From Ichthyophis bannanicus (taxonomy: Eukaryota; Chordata; Amphibia; Gymnophiona; Ichthyophiidae), in assembly GCA_033557465.1 (NCBI GenBank), contig JAWIIG010000039.1, positions 2,046,001 to 2,110,000 on the forward strand: 64,000 bases of DNA. The letters run 5' to 3'. The position numbers and the translations under genes are program-made. The notes under the pieces are model-generated. The model saw only the letters and a list, made by a program, of their open reading frames with translations, was not told where the DNA came from and made no database searches. Of the stretch, positions 10,816 to 21,527 are shown in pieces; within the stretch, counting starts at the first letter, position 1, and each line of letters opens with the position of its first letter.

Positions 10816-11390
10816 TTATTTATTTATTTACAGTTTCTTTTATACCGCGCTATTTGACATCAGTGCGGTTTACAATGAACATAAAACTACACGTCTCAAA
10901 AATTGATCTGTGCTTACAATGAACAGGACAATAAACTGGGTATACATTAAACAGGTTTCATGAACAGTGAAAACAGAGAACAGAGAACATGAGAACTATG
11001 TACAAAGCAACTATGTACAAAGCAACTAAATGCAGCTATATGTAGAGCTTAAATGAATCTAGGTAATTTCTTGATGAGAGGAGGTGTAAGGTGAGGTTGC
11101 AGTTCTACGGATTAAGACAATGGAGTGCATGAGTTTAATGTGTTGGCCTGGGGTGTAGAGGTGGGTTGGTATGGGAGGGTGTCTGAAACATCGTAGTGCT
11201 GCAAGAACAGGTGATGCTTCAGTGCCTTCCTGAACTGGGAGAGGTCACTGATGGTTCTGATGCCTGATGGTAGGGCGTTCCAACATGATGGTGCAAAGTA
11301 AGAGATGGCTCTGGATCTAGTGACTTGAGAGCATTTCGTGATTGCCTTAGGTAGTACTAGAGAGTTGGAGGCAGTCGATCTCCTTAGCTA
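10816..11390 (-). mobile_element. L2-like LINE 3' tail inside the solo LTR
   Basis: The left end is a TTTATTTATTTATTTA tail, followed by TTTTATACCGCGCTATTTG and CAGTGCGGTTTACAATGAAC, the complement of the L2 3' end seen at 42541-42600. Copies of ATTAGCTAAT flank it (near 10807-10815 and 11389-11400) and look like its target duplication. The right part encodes degraded L2 RT C-terminus (FRKALK-like, antisense to 11200-11250). Confidence 0.75.
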
Positions 11391-11914
11391 ATTAGCTAAT
11401 GTTTTCTTAGCATATATCAAACAACAAACCAAAAGCCACAAAGCAAGAAAAAAACTGTTCTTTTCAGGTTAACTTCTGATAACTTCCCACATAGATTCAG
11501 AAGTGATTCTCTCCTAGCTCACAAGCAATTAGGTAAGGCTCAATTGCTAGCAGTTATCCAGCTGAAACCCCTTAGCTGGCTTGCTTTCTACAGCATGGCC
11601 AGAAATCCTACACAGGAGCTTTTCTGAGTAGATTAAAGAACAAGTTTGTATTTCTTTGTGATGGTTGCTGTACTTTATAACAGAAAATCACCAAAGGAGT
11701 TTAGACAGAGAGCAGTCCATGTAAACAGATTCTTCATCTGCTATCATTCCCCCTTCTTCAACAAGCATGGGTTCAATATCATGGATTGGCACAGATGAAT
11801 GTCCCAATGGAGCACTTTCAGGAGAATACTTGTTTCCCTGCTGTCATTCAAGGTTATAGCTAGGGCATAGATCAGTGTTCATACCTGAGCTTCCATTGCT
11901 GTTAGGGTTCCTCT

Positions 11915-12445
11915 CTATATATAGCCTGGCCGGTATGTAGTCCAGTTCTTATGTCCAGCCTTCCAATCCAGATCCCTGGACACTGGATCTCTCTTCACAT
12001 ACCTTCTGGCACGGGTCTTAGGGTCCCTTCCACGTGCAGCCGTCTCCCTCACAGGTAGCGTCTGGAGATTCCTAGCTCTGCAGCACCATTCCTCTGGCTT
12101 TCCCCAGTCCAATGGTGTATGCTGGCCCTTGAAATGCCTCCCAGTATACGTACTGCTCTGGACTCTTCTAGACCTCTCAAAGGCTTTTCTCTTCCTTCTT
12201 CCAAAGGGTTTCTTTCCCTCTCTGTCCGTCCGGTTTGGCTTCTGCTTCTGATGATCTTTCAGATGAAACTGATGATCAAGCTCAAGCTGGTTTTCAGGAT
12301 AAGGATAATTCTCTGTAGAATAAACTCTACCTTTATTCTGCTCAAATGAGTGCTCCTCCCTAACACAGCGCAGCTGTGCTGAATCAGGCCCTGCCCTTTG
12401 AGATGAGTGCTTAGGGATTACCTCATAGCCCTCCTGATTGAACAC
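11915..12445 (-). other. Open frame within the solo LTR, no known product
   Basis: 176 codons, very rich in Arg, Lys, Glu, Gln and Tyr (for example FGRRKRKAFERSRR and RETAARGRDPKTRARR), with no domain I recognise. The LTRs of the Gypsy element at 20142-29296 carry a similar long purine-rich open frame. It may only reflect base composition. Confidence 0.3.
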
Positions 12446-12627
12446 GCTTCCCCACTTCAGCTCCTCTAATGGCTGTTGGAAACCTGGTGCATTCTGGGAC
12501 TGGTAGTCTTTTATGGGAAAATTCTGTTTTCTTATTTCTACCAGAACTGACAGGTTGCTTGTTCAGAGTCACTTCACCTTCTCTATAGCTCCTTCCTGAG
12601 CTATGATAAGCTTCCTTATCACAAGTG

Positions 12628-13667
12628 GTAGTATCCAACCAGGCCCCTATGAATTCTAGGGACTGAGTAGGGGTGAGCTGAGACTTTGGGAGGTTTACCA
12701 CAAGTCCCAGATACTGCAGAATGCATCTTGTACGGTCCAGGGAAATCTGGGCCTCTGACTGAGATGGAGCTCGGATGAGCCAGTCGTCCAGATATGGGAA
12801 TACAAATATTCCCAGAGTGCGTAGAAATGCAGCTACTGTTGCCATGCATTTGGTGAACACTCTTGCAGCAGAGGCCAGACCAAAAGGAAGTACCCTGTAT
12901 TGGTAATGTTTTCCTTGGAAAAGAAAACGGAAGAATCTTCTGTGAGATGGATGGATGAGGACATGTGTGTACGCATCCTTGAGATCTAGAGAACAAAGCC
13001 AATCCTGATTTTGAAGATATGGAAGGAGAGTGCCCAGAGAAAGCATCTTGAACTTCTCCTTGCATAGAAATTTGTTCAATTCCCTGAGATCTAATATGGG
13101 TCTGTATCCCCCTGTTTTCTTTGGAATCAGAAAATAGGGGGAGTAAAACCCTGACCCTTGTTGAAGAAGAGGAACTTCTTCTATTGCCCCTTGGGCAAGA
13201 AGGGTAACCACCTCCTGACCTAGAAGGTCGAGAAGAGATGTTGGAGAATTGAAGTGTCTCACCATGGTGTGAGGAGGAAGGTTTAAGAAATGAAGTTTGT
13301 AGCCCTCCCTTATGATGGAGAGGGTCCACTGCTCTGATGTAATTTGCTCCCATCTGGGAGCAAAATGAGATAACCTTCCTGGAATGGTGAGAGGCTCTGG
13401 CTGTTTTAGAGCCAGAAAGGCTAAGTTCTCTAGCATCAAGTCAAAAACCCTGAGGAGGTTGGGTCTGCTGAGTTGCAGCAGCCCTTGTAGACTTAGGCCT
13501 GGCCTGTTTAGGTTGCTGACGCTTAGTAGCAAAGCGACCTGTAGATGATTGTTGGCCAGAAGCAGAAGGGAATCTGCCCTTTTTGAAAAAAGACTTCTTG
13601 AAAGTTTTTTTCTTGGCAGGAATGGAGGTTGACTTTGAAAGTCTAGCCAGAGCAGAATTTTCTGCAT
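12628..13667 (-). CDS. Reverse transcriptase N-terminal part of DIRS B
   Basis: The minus-strand open frame begins near 13667 and stays in the DIRS RT frame to the solo LTR boundary at 12627; the open frame continues into the LTR to 12423. Visible motifs are LLAQGAIEEVPLLQQGSGFYSPYFLIPKKTGG, ILDLRELNKFL, CSLDLKDAYTHVLIHPSHRRF (motif A Asp), RVLPFGLASAARVFTKCM (motif B) and FVFPYLDDWLIRAPS (motif C, YLDDW at 12780-12794). The RT copies element RNA inside the particle. The upstream end overlaps the Gag C-terminus in another frame. The domain is intact but separated from its RNase H by the LTR. Confidence 0.8.
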
Positions 13668-15295
13668 CCATTTGGATGGCTTTTATTTGCCATTCTTTGC
13701 CAAACAGGTTTTCACCTGTACAGGGAAGATTTCCTAAGCCATCTTGGACCCAAGCTTCTAAATCAGAAGCTTGGAGCCAAGCAATTCTGCGAGCAGCTAT
13801 GGCAATGGCCGAAGCTCTGCTGGCACCTTCAAAGGAGTCAAAGGCTGCACGGTTGGAAAACTTTGAAATGTCTTGAGTATGCTTAAGCCAAAGAAGGAAT
13901 TCTTCCCCTTTTATCCTCTGGAAGAAGAGGGAGGAAAGTGTGCAGTTTATCTGCAACTTCTTTTAGAAACATACCCATGTAAAGACTATAGGAGTTGATT
14001 CTGGCAATGAGCATACTGGCTTGGAAGATTTTCCTACCAAAAGCATCCAAGGTCCTGCATTCTCTTCCTGGAGGGGCAGAGGAGTGTCTTTTAGCACTCT
14101 TTATCCTCTTCATAGCTGACTGCACCACAATAGAATGGTGAGGAAGCTGTGTTTTATGAAAACCAGGACAAGGAGGGACACGGTAGATAGTGTCCAACCT
14201 TCGAGAATGAGGAGAGATAGAGAGAGGAGTCTCCCATAAGTCAATCATGTGCTCATAGAGAATCTCATGAATTGGCAAGGTGACTGCCTCCTTAGGAGCC
14301 TTAGAATAACCTAAAATATCCAATTTTTTAGCTCTAGGCTCTGATTCAGAGGTTACTGAAATAGAAAGTCCTTCAGCCACTTCTCTTATGAAGTCTTGAA
14401 AGGACAAGTCCTCTGGAGGAGACATCCTTCTCTTTGGAGAAGGCGGCTCTTCAGGAAGGGCTATGGATACTTCAGGAGACTCCTCGGATGTATCAGAATC
14501 TTCAGAGGAATCAAAGTATCGCCTGTCAGGGTGTTCCTCTAAAGCTCGGTACGCTTATCGTGCGGTATCGACATCGGGCGTCATCGGTACCGGTTCGGTA
14601 CCGATGAGCATCCCTGGACAGGGAACCGCTGCAGTCGGTATCCTGGTTGATGTCGATGCAGTCGGTACCGGTACCGACACTGGTGCCGGTACCGGAGCCA
14701 ATACCGACAACGGGTTTTGTTGTGGTATCAGCGGCGTCGCAGCTTGAATAAAGGCCGTGATAGCCTGCTGCATGGATAGAACATTCTGATCCATCGACAC
14801 CATGAATGCCTGGAATTCGGTACCGGAAGGTTGCGCCGGAACCCCAGAGCATTCTAACAGGTGATAGGTCGAGGCCGTGCCATCGATGTCAACCTGTAAC
14901 CCCATAGGTGGAGCTTTGGAAGCCGGAGCTTCCCGCCGGGGTTGTTTTGCCGGTGCAGGATCCTCGAGGGCAAGCCCGGAGGCATCTCGATGCTTGGAAG
15001 GAGATCTACCCTTCGAGGACCGGCTGGATTTATGTTTGGTTACCTGGGATCCATGGGAGGAAGTAGAAGCCATAGAAGATGTCGATGCCACTGAAGCTGC
15101 ATCAGAGGGAAACAGCGCATGGAGCTTAGCTGCTCGGTTCTGTAAACCTCGTTTAGACATCAAGGAGCAGGACAGACATTCCGAAATGGAGTGGTCAGGA
15201 CCCAAACATTTAAGACACCATTCATGGGTGTCGGTGATAGAAATAGTACCACTACACTTAGTGCATTTTTTAAACCCGGAGGCTGATTTTTCCAT
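13441..15295 (-). pseudogene. DIRS Gag of copy B, nearly intact
   Basis: Gag runs in three overlapping frames. The first, 15295-14555 (246 codons), begins MEKSASGFKKCTKC and carries a CCHC knuckle, CLKCLGPDHSISEC (C-x2-C-x4-H-x4-C, about 15176-15217), a Ser-rich basic stretch and a Val-Pro/Ser-Thr low-complexity tail. The second, 14425-13883, starts MSPPEDLSFQDFIREVAEGL. The third, 13956-13441, covers KHTQDISKFSNRAAFDSFEGA to the Lys-rich C-terminus ending PPQGF. Breaks lie near 14500 and 13915. The knuckle is N-terminal, whereas in retroviral Gag it is C-terminal. Confidence 0.75.
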
Positions 15296-15464
15296 GAGGA
15301 AATTTACTCGTGAGGCCTAAGGCCCAAGAGGAAAAACACTAAGTGAGGGGGAAAAGTATTATTATTTTTTTTTTTTTTTTTAAGAAAAGAAGAAAAGACC
15401 GGCGGTACCGGTCCGACGTTGGGGAAGGCAGACGCGCGACCAAAGAAATAAAATAAAATAAAGA

Positions 15465-15680
15465 ACTTCTTCAGCGGTGACAGGAACACGACCTGCTGGC
15501 TCCGCGGCAAAGAAGAACTGAGGAGAGGCGGTTAGGAAAGGCGGGAAGGCAGCGCACAGGCGTTGTGGGATGCTGCCAAAAGCTTTCCTTTTTGGGAAGC
15601 TGGGGAGCGTTCCCGCGCAGGCTCCGTCGGTACCGACATACCCATATGTGAAGACTCATTCCTGCTTGTTCCTGGAGATA
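15465..15680 (-). repeat. 5' inverted terminal repeat of DIRS B
   Basis: AAAGCTTTCCTTTTTGGGAA, GGGGAGCGTTCCCGCGCAGG, CGTCGGTACCGACATACCC and the terminal CTTGTTCCTGGAGATA match the complement of the 3' repeat at 6652-6860 and of the internal complementary region. Confidence 0.9.
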
Positions 15681-15973
15681 ACCCTGTACCCTGTTGGTGG
15701 ATGGGTACTTCTTCTATTGCCCCTTGGGCAAGAAGGATAGTGACCTCTTGATCTAACAGGTTGATGATAGAGGTCTGAGAATTGAACTGTCTTACCATTG
15801 TGGGAGGGGGCATGCACAAAAAGTGCAGCTTGTACCCCTCTCTTACAATGGAGAGTGTCCAATGCTCTGCTGTTATGTGCTCCCACCTGGGGGCAAAGTG
15901 ACATAACCTTCCTGGAATGGTGGAAGGCTCTGTTCCATTGAGGGCCAGGAAGGTTAAGTTCTCTCGATGAAAG
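15681..15973 (-). pseudogene. RT upstream region of DIRS A2, right of the DIRS B insertion
   Basis: The minus-strand reading continues RT sequence cut by DIRS B: LLAQGAIEEVPIHQQGTG, MVRQFNSQTS and, further upstream, the shadow-frame start equivalent to MGAN of copies B and F. It joins Gag at about 15974. Confidence 0.75.
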
Positions 15974-16856
15974 TCAAAGGCCTTGTGGAGGCTGAGACTG
16001 CTGAAACGGTTGAGTCTTAGCAGTCTTTGCTTTCCTTTGTTTAGGTGGTTGCTGACTTTTCCGGGCAGGCTGACCTGCAGAACATCCCTGCTGGGAATAA
16101 GAGGGATAAAACCTCTTCTTTTTTGAAAAGAAAGGTTTCTTGAAAGATTTCTCTCTCGCAGGATCAGCTATGCCTTTGGATAGCCTATCCAAAGTGGAGT
16201 TGTCAGCATTGGCTTTTTCTTGCCAATTTTTGCCAAATAGATTCTCACTTGTACAAGGGATATTGCCCAGTTTGTCCTGCACCCAGAGCTCCAAATCAGA
16301 TGCCTGGAGCCAGACAATTCTACATGCACCTATGGCAATGGCAGAGGTTCTGCTTATGCACTCAAAACAGTCAAAAGCTGCACGGTTGACAAACTTAGAC
16401 ACATCCTGGGCAAGTTTGACTAGTGTGAGAAAATCCTGCCTTCTATGCTCAGGAAGAAGAGGGCTCAAAACCTCTAAATCACCTGTGATTTTTTTAAGGA
16501 ACATTCCCATATATAAAATATAGGAACTGATCCTGGCAGAAAGCATGGAAGCCTGGAAAGTACGACGTCCAAAGGCATCCAAAGTTCTACACTCACGTCC
16601 TGGAGGATTAGAGGCATGCCTCTTTGCAATCCTGATCCTTCTCATAGCTGATTCCACTACAATAGAGTGATGAGGAAGCTGAGTTTTCTGGAATCCAGGA
16701 GGAGTGACTCGATACATGGTATCCAGTCTGCGAGAGTGAGTTGAGGTGGTGAGAGGTGTCTCCCACATTCTCAATATGAGATCATGTAAAATCTCATGGA
16801 TAGGCAAGGTAGCTGCCTCCTTAGGAGCTTTGGGATATTGTAAAATCTCCAACTCC
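15974..16856 (-). pseudogene. DIRS Gag C-terminal two-thirds of copy A2
   Basis: Open frame of 294 codons ending PPQGL. It contains LQYPKAPKEAATLPIHEILHD, GRECRTLDAFGRRTFQASML, SYILYMGMFLKKITGDLEV, DVSKFVNRAAFDCFECISR, ASDLELWVQDKLGNIPC and a Lys/Gln/Pro-rich basic tail. The N-terminal third continues at 17196 after the L2 insertion. The frame is open, but the insertion separates it from its start. Confidence 0.75.
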
Positions 16857-17195
16857 AAAATGCTGGAATAGCCTCCCTCCTAGTATACGGGCAATCACTA
16901 ATTTAACGCAGTTTAGGAAAGCTCTGAAATACCACCTTTTCCTCGAGCATTACCCGGATGACAGCACATCAAATGCCTCATCAGTAAACTAACCACTTCA
17001 AACAGACGTTCAGCCCGCTCTTTCAGTACAGTTGTAAATAGTTACCCCCTTGTTATCTATCCAAGTTCTGTTGCCTGTTAATTGTAAGCACAAATCGAAA
17101 GTTTTGAGATGTGTATTTAACTGGTTCTATGTAAACCACACTGATGGAAAATAGTGTGGTATATAAGTGCATGTAATAAAATAAAATAAATAAAT
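16857..17195 (+). mobile_element. L2-like LINE, 3' tail
   Basis: The RT C-terminus (WNSLPPSIRAITNLTQFRKA in an imperfect frame) is followed by a 3' UTR, then CACTGATGGAAAATAGTGTG, GTATATAAGTGC and an (AAATA)n tail. The hexamer AACTCC lies at 16851-16856 and again at 17196-17201, a short target duplication. The Gag frame of DIRS A2 rejoins across it. Confidence 0.85.
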
Positions 17196-18119
17196 AACTC
17201 CTTAGCTCTGGGCTCTGTCTCAGGAGTCACAGTAATGGACAACCCACGAGCAAACTCCCTGATGAAATCTTGAAAGGAGATATCCTCTGGAGGAGACATC
17301 CTACGTTTAGGAGAGTAAGGCTCCTCCGGGAGAAGTATCCCGGTACTGGCAGAGCTATCAAAATCCTCGGAGTCCTCCGAGGATTCGAAGTATCGTCTGT
17401 CCGGATGCTCTTGAAGAGCCCGATATCTGTATAAACTGAAGTCGGTACCGGTGTATCGGTACCAGAAGGCATCGCATGACTGGGTGCCGGCAAAGCCGAT
17501 ACCGATGTCGATGACACCGGTGCCGGTACCGGTTGAATCATCTGATGTGGTTCTGAGGGCCACAAGGAGAGCTGCCAGACTGTGTTCAATAGCCAGGAAC
17601 CTCTGGTCTATCGACGCTGCCGATGCCTGGGTGTCGGTACCAGAAACAGCCAGTACCCCAGAGCATGGCACCAGTAGTTCTGCCGAGGTCGAGGCCTCGA
17701 GAACATCCTGGATCCCCGATAATGCTTTGGAAGCGGAAACCTCCCACCGGGGCAACTTTGCCGGTATGGAACCCTCAAGGGCAACGCCAGAGGCATCTCG
17801 ATGCTTGGAAGGAGATCTACCCTTTGAAGACCGGCTGGACTTATGTTTAGTTACCTGAGATCCATGGGAGGAAGACAAAGCCCTGGAAGATGTCGATGCC
17901 ACCAAAGCTGCATTGGAGGTAAAAAGGGCACTGAGCTTGGCAGCTCGGTTCTGTCGACCCCTTTTGGACATCATGGCACAAGCTATGCACTCGGCGATTG
18001 AGTGGTCAGGACCTAAACATTTAAGACACCACTCATGGGTGTCGGTGATGGAGATGGTACCTTCACACTTGGTGCATTTTGTAAAACCCGAGGGGGGTTT
18101 CTCCATGATGGAGAAAATT
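17196..18119 (-). pseudogene. DIRS Gag N-terminal part of copy A2
   Basis: It starts near 18110 (MEKPPSGFTKCTKCEG), with the knuckle CLKCLGPDHSIAEC at about 17985-18030, Ser/Arg-rich linkers, low-complexity sequence encoded by GGTACC-rich DNA (17440-17660) and MSPPEDISFQDFIREFARGL near 17300. Two overlapping frames cover it, so at least one frameshift lies around 17500. Confidence 0.7.
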
Positions 18120-18167
18120 TTGGGCCTAAGGCCCAAAATGGCGCGTGCACCTGGAAAGAAAAGTTTT

Positions 18168-18185
18168 GAAAAAAAAAAAAAAAAA

Positions 18186-18243
<58 letters not shown>

Positions 18244-18262
18244 TTTTTTTTTTAAAAAAGAA
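18168..18262. repeat. A-run plus (TA)n microsatellite in the DIRS A2 leader
   Basis: A run of about 22 A is followed by roughly 25 TA units (18192-18241), then a T-run and GAAA repeats. The same leader position holds only short T-runs and GAAA repeats in copies A (3165-3210), B (15361-15395) and F (49608-49640), so the TA expansion is private to this copy. Confidence 0.95.
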
Positions 18263-18339
18263 AGAAAGAAGAACCGGAGGTACCGGTGTAGCGTCGAGGA
18301 AGGCAGACACGACCACAAAAAAAGAAGAATAAAGAAAAT

Positions 18340-18555
18340 AATTTTCTGCGGTGACAGGAACACGACCTGCTGGCTCCGCGGAAAACAAATAACTGGAGAG
18401 AGGCAGTTGGGAAAGGCGGGAAGGCAGCACGCAGGCGCTGTGGGATGCTCCCAAAAGCTTTCCTATTGGACACTGGGGAGCGTTCCCGTGCAAGCTCCGT
18501 CGGTACTGACGATACCCATATGTGAGGACTACATTCCTACTTGTTCCTGGAGATA
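18340..18555 (-). repeat. 5' inverted terminal repeat of DIRS A2
   Basis: AAAGCTTTCCTATTGGACAC, CTCCGTCGGTACTGACGAT, CCCATATGTGAGGAC and the terminal TTGTTCCTGGAGATA are the standard right end of the family. Confidence 0.85.
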
Positions 18556-19069
18556 TTAAGATGCATTGATGATCTCTCCACATTTCGAAAAGAAATCTGT
18601 TTATGGGGCATTTTTGAAATCAGGAGTACGCAGTCAAAATGTATCCATCTTAACCTTCCGCATGAGTCAATCTTCAACTAATCATTATTTCTGTTCATGA
18701 TGGTTTCATAACTAACTTTTTATTTTTTGTAAATAAGTTAATGTTATAAGATCATTCCTTGTTCATCCACCTTCTATTGTATTTTTGGGGTTATATATCC
18801 ATCATTTTTCATGGTTTAAGTTATACTATTACAATTTATTCTATGTTCAATGTAATTGTTTGAGGTTCATTATAAACCACTTTTGATTACTTGATAAGGC
18901 AGTATTAAAAAAAACCTCTTAAATAAATCCTGTGAATGCTGACTTTCTTGGCCCTTAATAAAGTAATTTTATAAGGGGGTGCCTAGTTAAAAATGGTTTT
19001 ATGTGCCTATGTTAAGCCTACTTTATAAGGAAAAGTCAGTGCCTACTTATCTTTATAAAATGCGTTTGT
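18556..19069. other. Unassigned AT-rich sequence
   Basis: There is no long open frame or terminal repeat. It contains scattered GTGCCTA motifs (18979, 19007, 19039), also seen near 33180. It may be flanking genomic DNA between DIRS A2 and the L2 element. Confidence 0.4.
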
Positions 19070-19690
19070 TTAATAAACCTGATTTGTATACCACTTTATC
19101 CTTCAATCAAAGTGGTTAACGATACAAGTGTGGATTTACATAGAACAGAAAGGAAGGGGTGACAAGACATAGATTAATTCGTTTTTTGCTCTATCTCCTA
19201 CATCAGTGGAGCATGAGTTCTTTATGTCCCACAATCATAGACTTCTGTGAATAATAGGGTCTTGAGGGATTTGCAGAAATCCTTTGAGTCTTTTATGGCT
19301 CTTAATTTATCCGGAATAGAATTCCAGAGTGCAGGTGCTGAGAATGATAAGACTCTATTGGAGGTAGCTTAATTAGTTTTATGGTGCCCGGAAGGTAGGC
19401 TAAGCTTGTTCGTACTCTTAGATCTAGGCCTGATAGTTGAGTCCTTGGACAATAATCCGTAAAGGACATCCACTGACCATAAGTTAATAATCTTGAATAT
19501 GTTCATGGTTGTCTTAAATCTCACCCGTGCAGTTATTGGTAGCCAGTGCAGTTGTGGGAGTACAGGTGTAATATGTTTGTGCTTGGCTATGCCCATAATG
19601 ATGCGTGTTGAGGTGTTCTGTACTAAATGAAGTGGGTGTATAAATTTTATGGGCAGACCCTGATATAATGAGTTTCCATAGTCTAAAATT
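19070..19690 (-). mobile_element. L2-like LINE, 3' part (continues at 30061)
   Basis: The left end is the L2 3' terminus (AATAAACCTGATTTGTATAC, then CAAAGTGGTTAACGATACAA). The minus-strand frame reads PILDYGNSLYQGLP, TRIIMGIAKHKHITPVLPQL and HWLPITARVRFKTTM, the RT C-terminal domain. The upstream RT ending HNHFRT resumes at 30061, so this and 30061-33165 are one element split by the CR1-2 insertion. Confidence 0.8.
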
Positions 19691-20141
19691 GGGATAGAAA
19701 TATAGAAATGTGACGACAGAAAAAGACCACATGGCCTATCTAGTCTGTCCTTCCATATCAACAACTACAACAGTCCCCTTTTTACCTTTAGAGATTCTTC
19801 CATGCCTTTTTGAATTCAGATAATGTCCTCATCTCTACCACCTCCACTGAGCGCCTATTCCATGGATCCACCACTCTTTCCGTAAAGAAATGTTTCTGCA
19901 TATCACTCCTGAATCTATCCCCCCTTCACCCTCATCACATGCCCCCTCGTAGTAGAACTTGCTTTCAATTGAAAAAGGCATTTAAACATCTCAATCATAT
20001 CACCTCTATCCCGCCTTTCCTCTAAAGTGTACATATTAAGATCCTTAAGTCTGTCCTCATATGCTTTATAATGAAGACCACTAACCATTTTAGTAGCCAC
20101 CCTCTGTACTGACTCCATCCTGTTTATATCCTTTTGAAGGT
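19691..20141 (-). mobile_element. CR1-2 LINE 3' part (continues at 29301)
   Basis: The 3' end, TGACGACAGAAAAAGACCAC then GGCCTATCTAGTCTGTCC, matches the copy at 58260. The minus strand encodes DIEMFK, YEDRLKDLNMYTLEERRDRG and NRMESVQRVATKMVSG. The text breaks at TTTTGAAGGT, where the Gypsy LTR starts, and resumes at 29301 with GCGGTCTCCAG, as in the uninterrupted copy at 58725. Confidence 0.88.
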
Positions 20142-21527
20142 TGTCGTGAAGTACAGGGTTCAGAACCAAGGGAGGCAGAGGATTCACTACAAAGTGAAAC
20201 CAGAACTGTCAGTGCTGAAACAAGCATGGAGGGTTGGCATGGAAACCCTAAACAAAGAACGTCACAGAGTGTTAGGGAACGCCCATCCTCTGAGCTAGCT
20301 CCTGCCTCATCAGGGAAGTGGGAACACCTGGTGGGAGGTGTGGCTCAGCACAACGGAGAAAGAAACTTAGATAAAAAGCCTTTAGTTAAAGATAGGACAG
20401 AGAAAGAAAAGGGGAAGGAGAAAGTCACAGACATAGTCTCAGATACGGAGACAGAAGGAAAAGGTAGCACAGCAAGCGTGGAGAAAGCTGAAAGAAGGAG
20501 AAAACCAGAGAAAGATAGATACTCCGAGGGCAGCCAAGGTCTGTGGCTGAGAGAAGGGAAAAGGGAAAGAAATCCCAATTCCGCTCGGAGGAACTTCTCA
20601 GAGGAAGAGAGCTGGGGAAGATATTCAAGTCCAGTTCCCAGGGAGCAGTGCTCAACTACAAAAAGCACTGAGGATTTTTACTATCCAAAAAGCAGAGACG
20701 TTTATTCTGGGAACCAGAAAAGACAACCACGCTGTGCTCACAACAGACAGCCTGCAGGTAAAGCTTATTTCCCTGATACCAAGCTTTTATCAAAGGGGAA
20801 AGAAAAGTTTTACCAACCTTTTTGTAGCCAAGGGAGATTCCTGGGAGAAAGCAATTCTAAAGGCAGACACAGAATTCCCTGTAGCCAAACAGAAGAGGGA
20901 AACGTGTATCCTTTTAATTACAGAGGGCTGTGTGCACAGGAAGCCAAACACCCAGACTCACAGAGCAGGTTGGGGGAGGGGAACCCTGTAATTGGAACGG
21001 AGAGGTTTGCGTGGCAGGCAGAAGAACCCTCTCTAAGAGACCTTAAGGAAGAAGGTGATCTTATGCAGTGGGACCCTTATCAACCCCCTGAGTCCGAAGT
21101 GTTTATGGACTGCTCTTATATGGTGGCAGACAATGTGCAGTCCCTTTGTTAATAATACTGGATTTTGCTGAAGGAAGAAAAACAGCCAAAAGAAGTATTT
21201 TGGAGGGAAACTGTTTTATTCTTTTTGATTCCGTAACAGCTGAAGATAAGCATTATTTAAGTTGCCTATTTTTGTTCACATCAGGAGTATGGTTTCTTTG
21301 TAAATATATTCTTTGTTCATGGTCATCAACATCCAACCCCGGGAGGGGCAATAAATCCTAATTTAACCTGAACCACTCGTGCACAACTTGGACTCATTCT
21401 TATTACTGTAGGACTACATTACCCAGGAGGCCTTTCCAAACCTCCATTTAAAGTTCACAGTATAAGAAACACAACTACCCACTTGCCTTGCCCATGCTAA
21501 ATGCCTCTGGGAGGGTGAGTGGTGACA
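20142..21527 (+). repeat. 5' LTR of the Gypsy element
   Basis: It runs from TGTCGTGAAGTACAGGG to GTGAGTGGTGACA. A polyadenylation signal AATAAA is at 21350-21355. Most of it is purine-rich and stays open in one frame (20226-21152). A candidate primer-binding site starts TGGCGTAG at 21532, five bases inside; I could not match it to a named tRNA. Confidence 0.93.
20226..21152 (+). other. Long open frame inside the 5' LTR, unknown product
   Basis: 308 codons, rich in Glu, Lys, Arg, Ser and Gln, with repeated Lys/Glu tracts (DRTEKEKGKEKV, VEKAERRRKPEKDR) and no domain I recognise. The same frame is open for 273 codons in the 3' LTR (28100-28921); a 1-bp difference in the LTR removes the upstream start there. 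Because the LTRs are nearly identical, the second copy is not independent evidence. It may be an accessory protein or a consequence of few T-starting codons. Confidence 0.35.

Larger units (their letters stand above)
10525..12623 (-). mobile_element. Probable solo LTR (Gypsy-like), interrupted by an L2 tail
   Basis: The insertion begins TGTCAGACGG and ends TTATCACA (TG...CA on either strand). A 4-bp duplication AGTG flanks it at 10521-10524 and 12624-12627, and the DIRS RT text is continuous around it. Without the L2 piece it is about 1.5 kb, close to the 1.39-kb LTRs of the Gypsy element at 20142. Read on the minus strand it shares features with them: an ATAAATAAA stretch, ACTACATTGCCC against ACTACATTACCC, and a purine-rich Lys/Arg/Glu-coding stretch. 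No internal coding region is present. Confidence 0.72.
6652..15680 (-). mobile_element. DIRS retrotransposon copy B, complete termini
   Basis: The left (3') end begins GCACAGTTACTTACC and the right (5') end finishes CTTGTTCCTGGAGATA. The internal complementary region at about 6923-7025 contains the junction CTGTGC/TATCTCC, which is the complement of these two ends joined, so both boundaries are fixed. The flanks GAGTAAA and ACCCTG rejoin to the intact RT text seen in copy D near 36895, so no target bases were duplicated. Two nested insertions (CR1 8797-10038; probable solo LTR 10525-12623) interrupt it. Without them it is about 5.7 kb. Confidence 0.92.
3477..18555 (-). mobile_element. DIRS retrotransposon copy A2, heavily interrupted
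   Basis: One old DIRS copy can be followed across its insertions. The parts are a truncated 3' terminal repeat and complementary region (3477-3800), a decayed recombinase (about 3950-4841), a CR1 fragment (4842-5516), an RNase H/recombinase linker (5590-5790) and RT (6481-6651). DIRS B (6652-15680) follows. Then come RT upstream sequence (15681-15960), Gag (15974-16856), an L2 tail (16857-17195), the rest of Gag (17196-18110) and the 5' terminal repeat to 18555. The RT text reads straight across the DIRS B insertion, as comparison with copy D at 36880-36920 shows. Confidence 0.8.

Noticed and set aside
17913..18332. Open frame with a long Tyr-Ile repeat, possible membrane protein
   Set aside because: The repeat is the (TA)n microsatellite read as codons and the rest is antisense to DIRS Gag.
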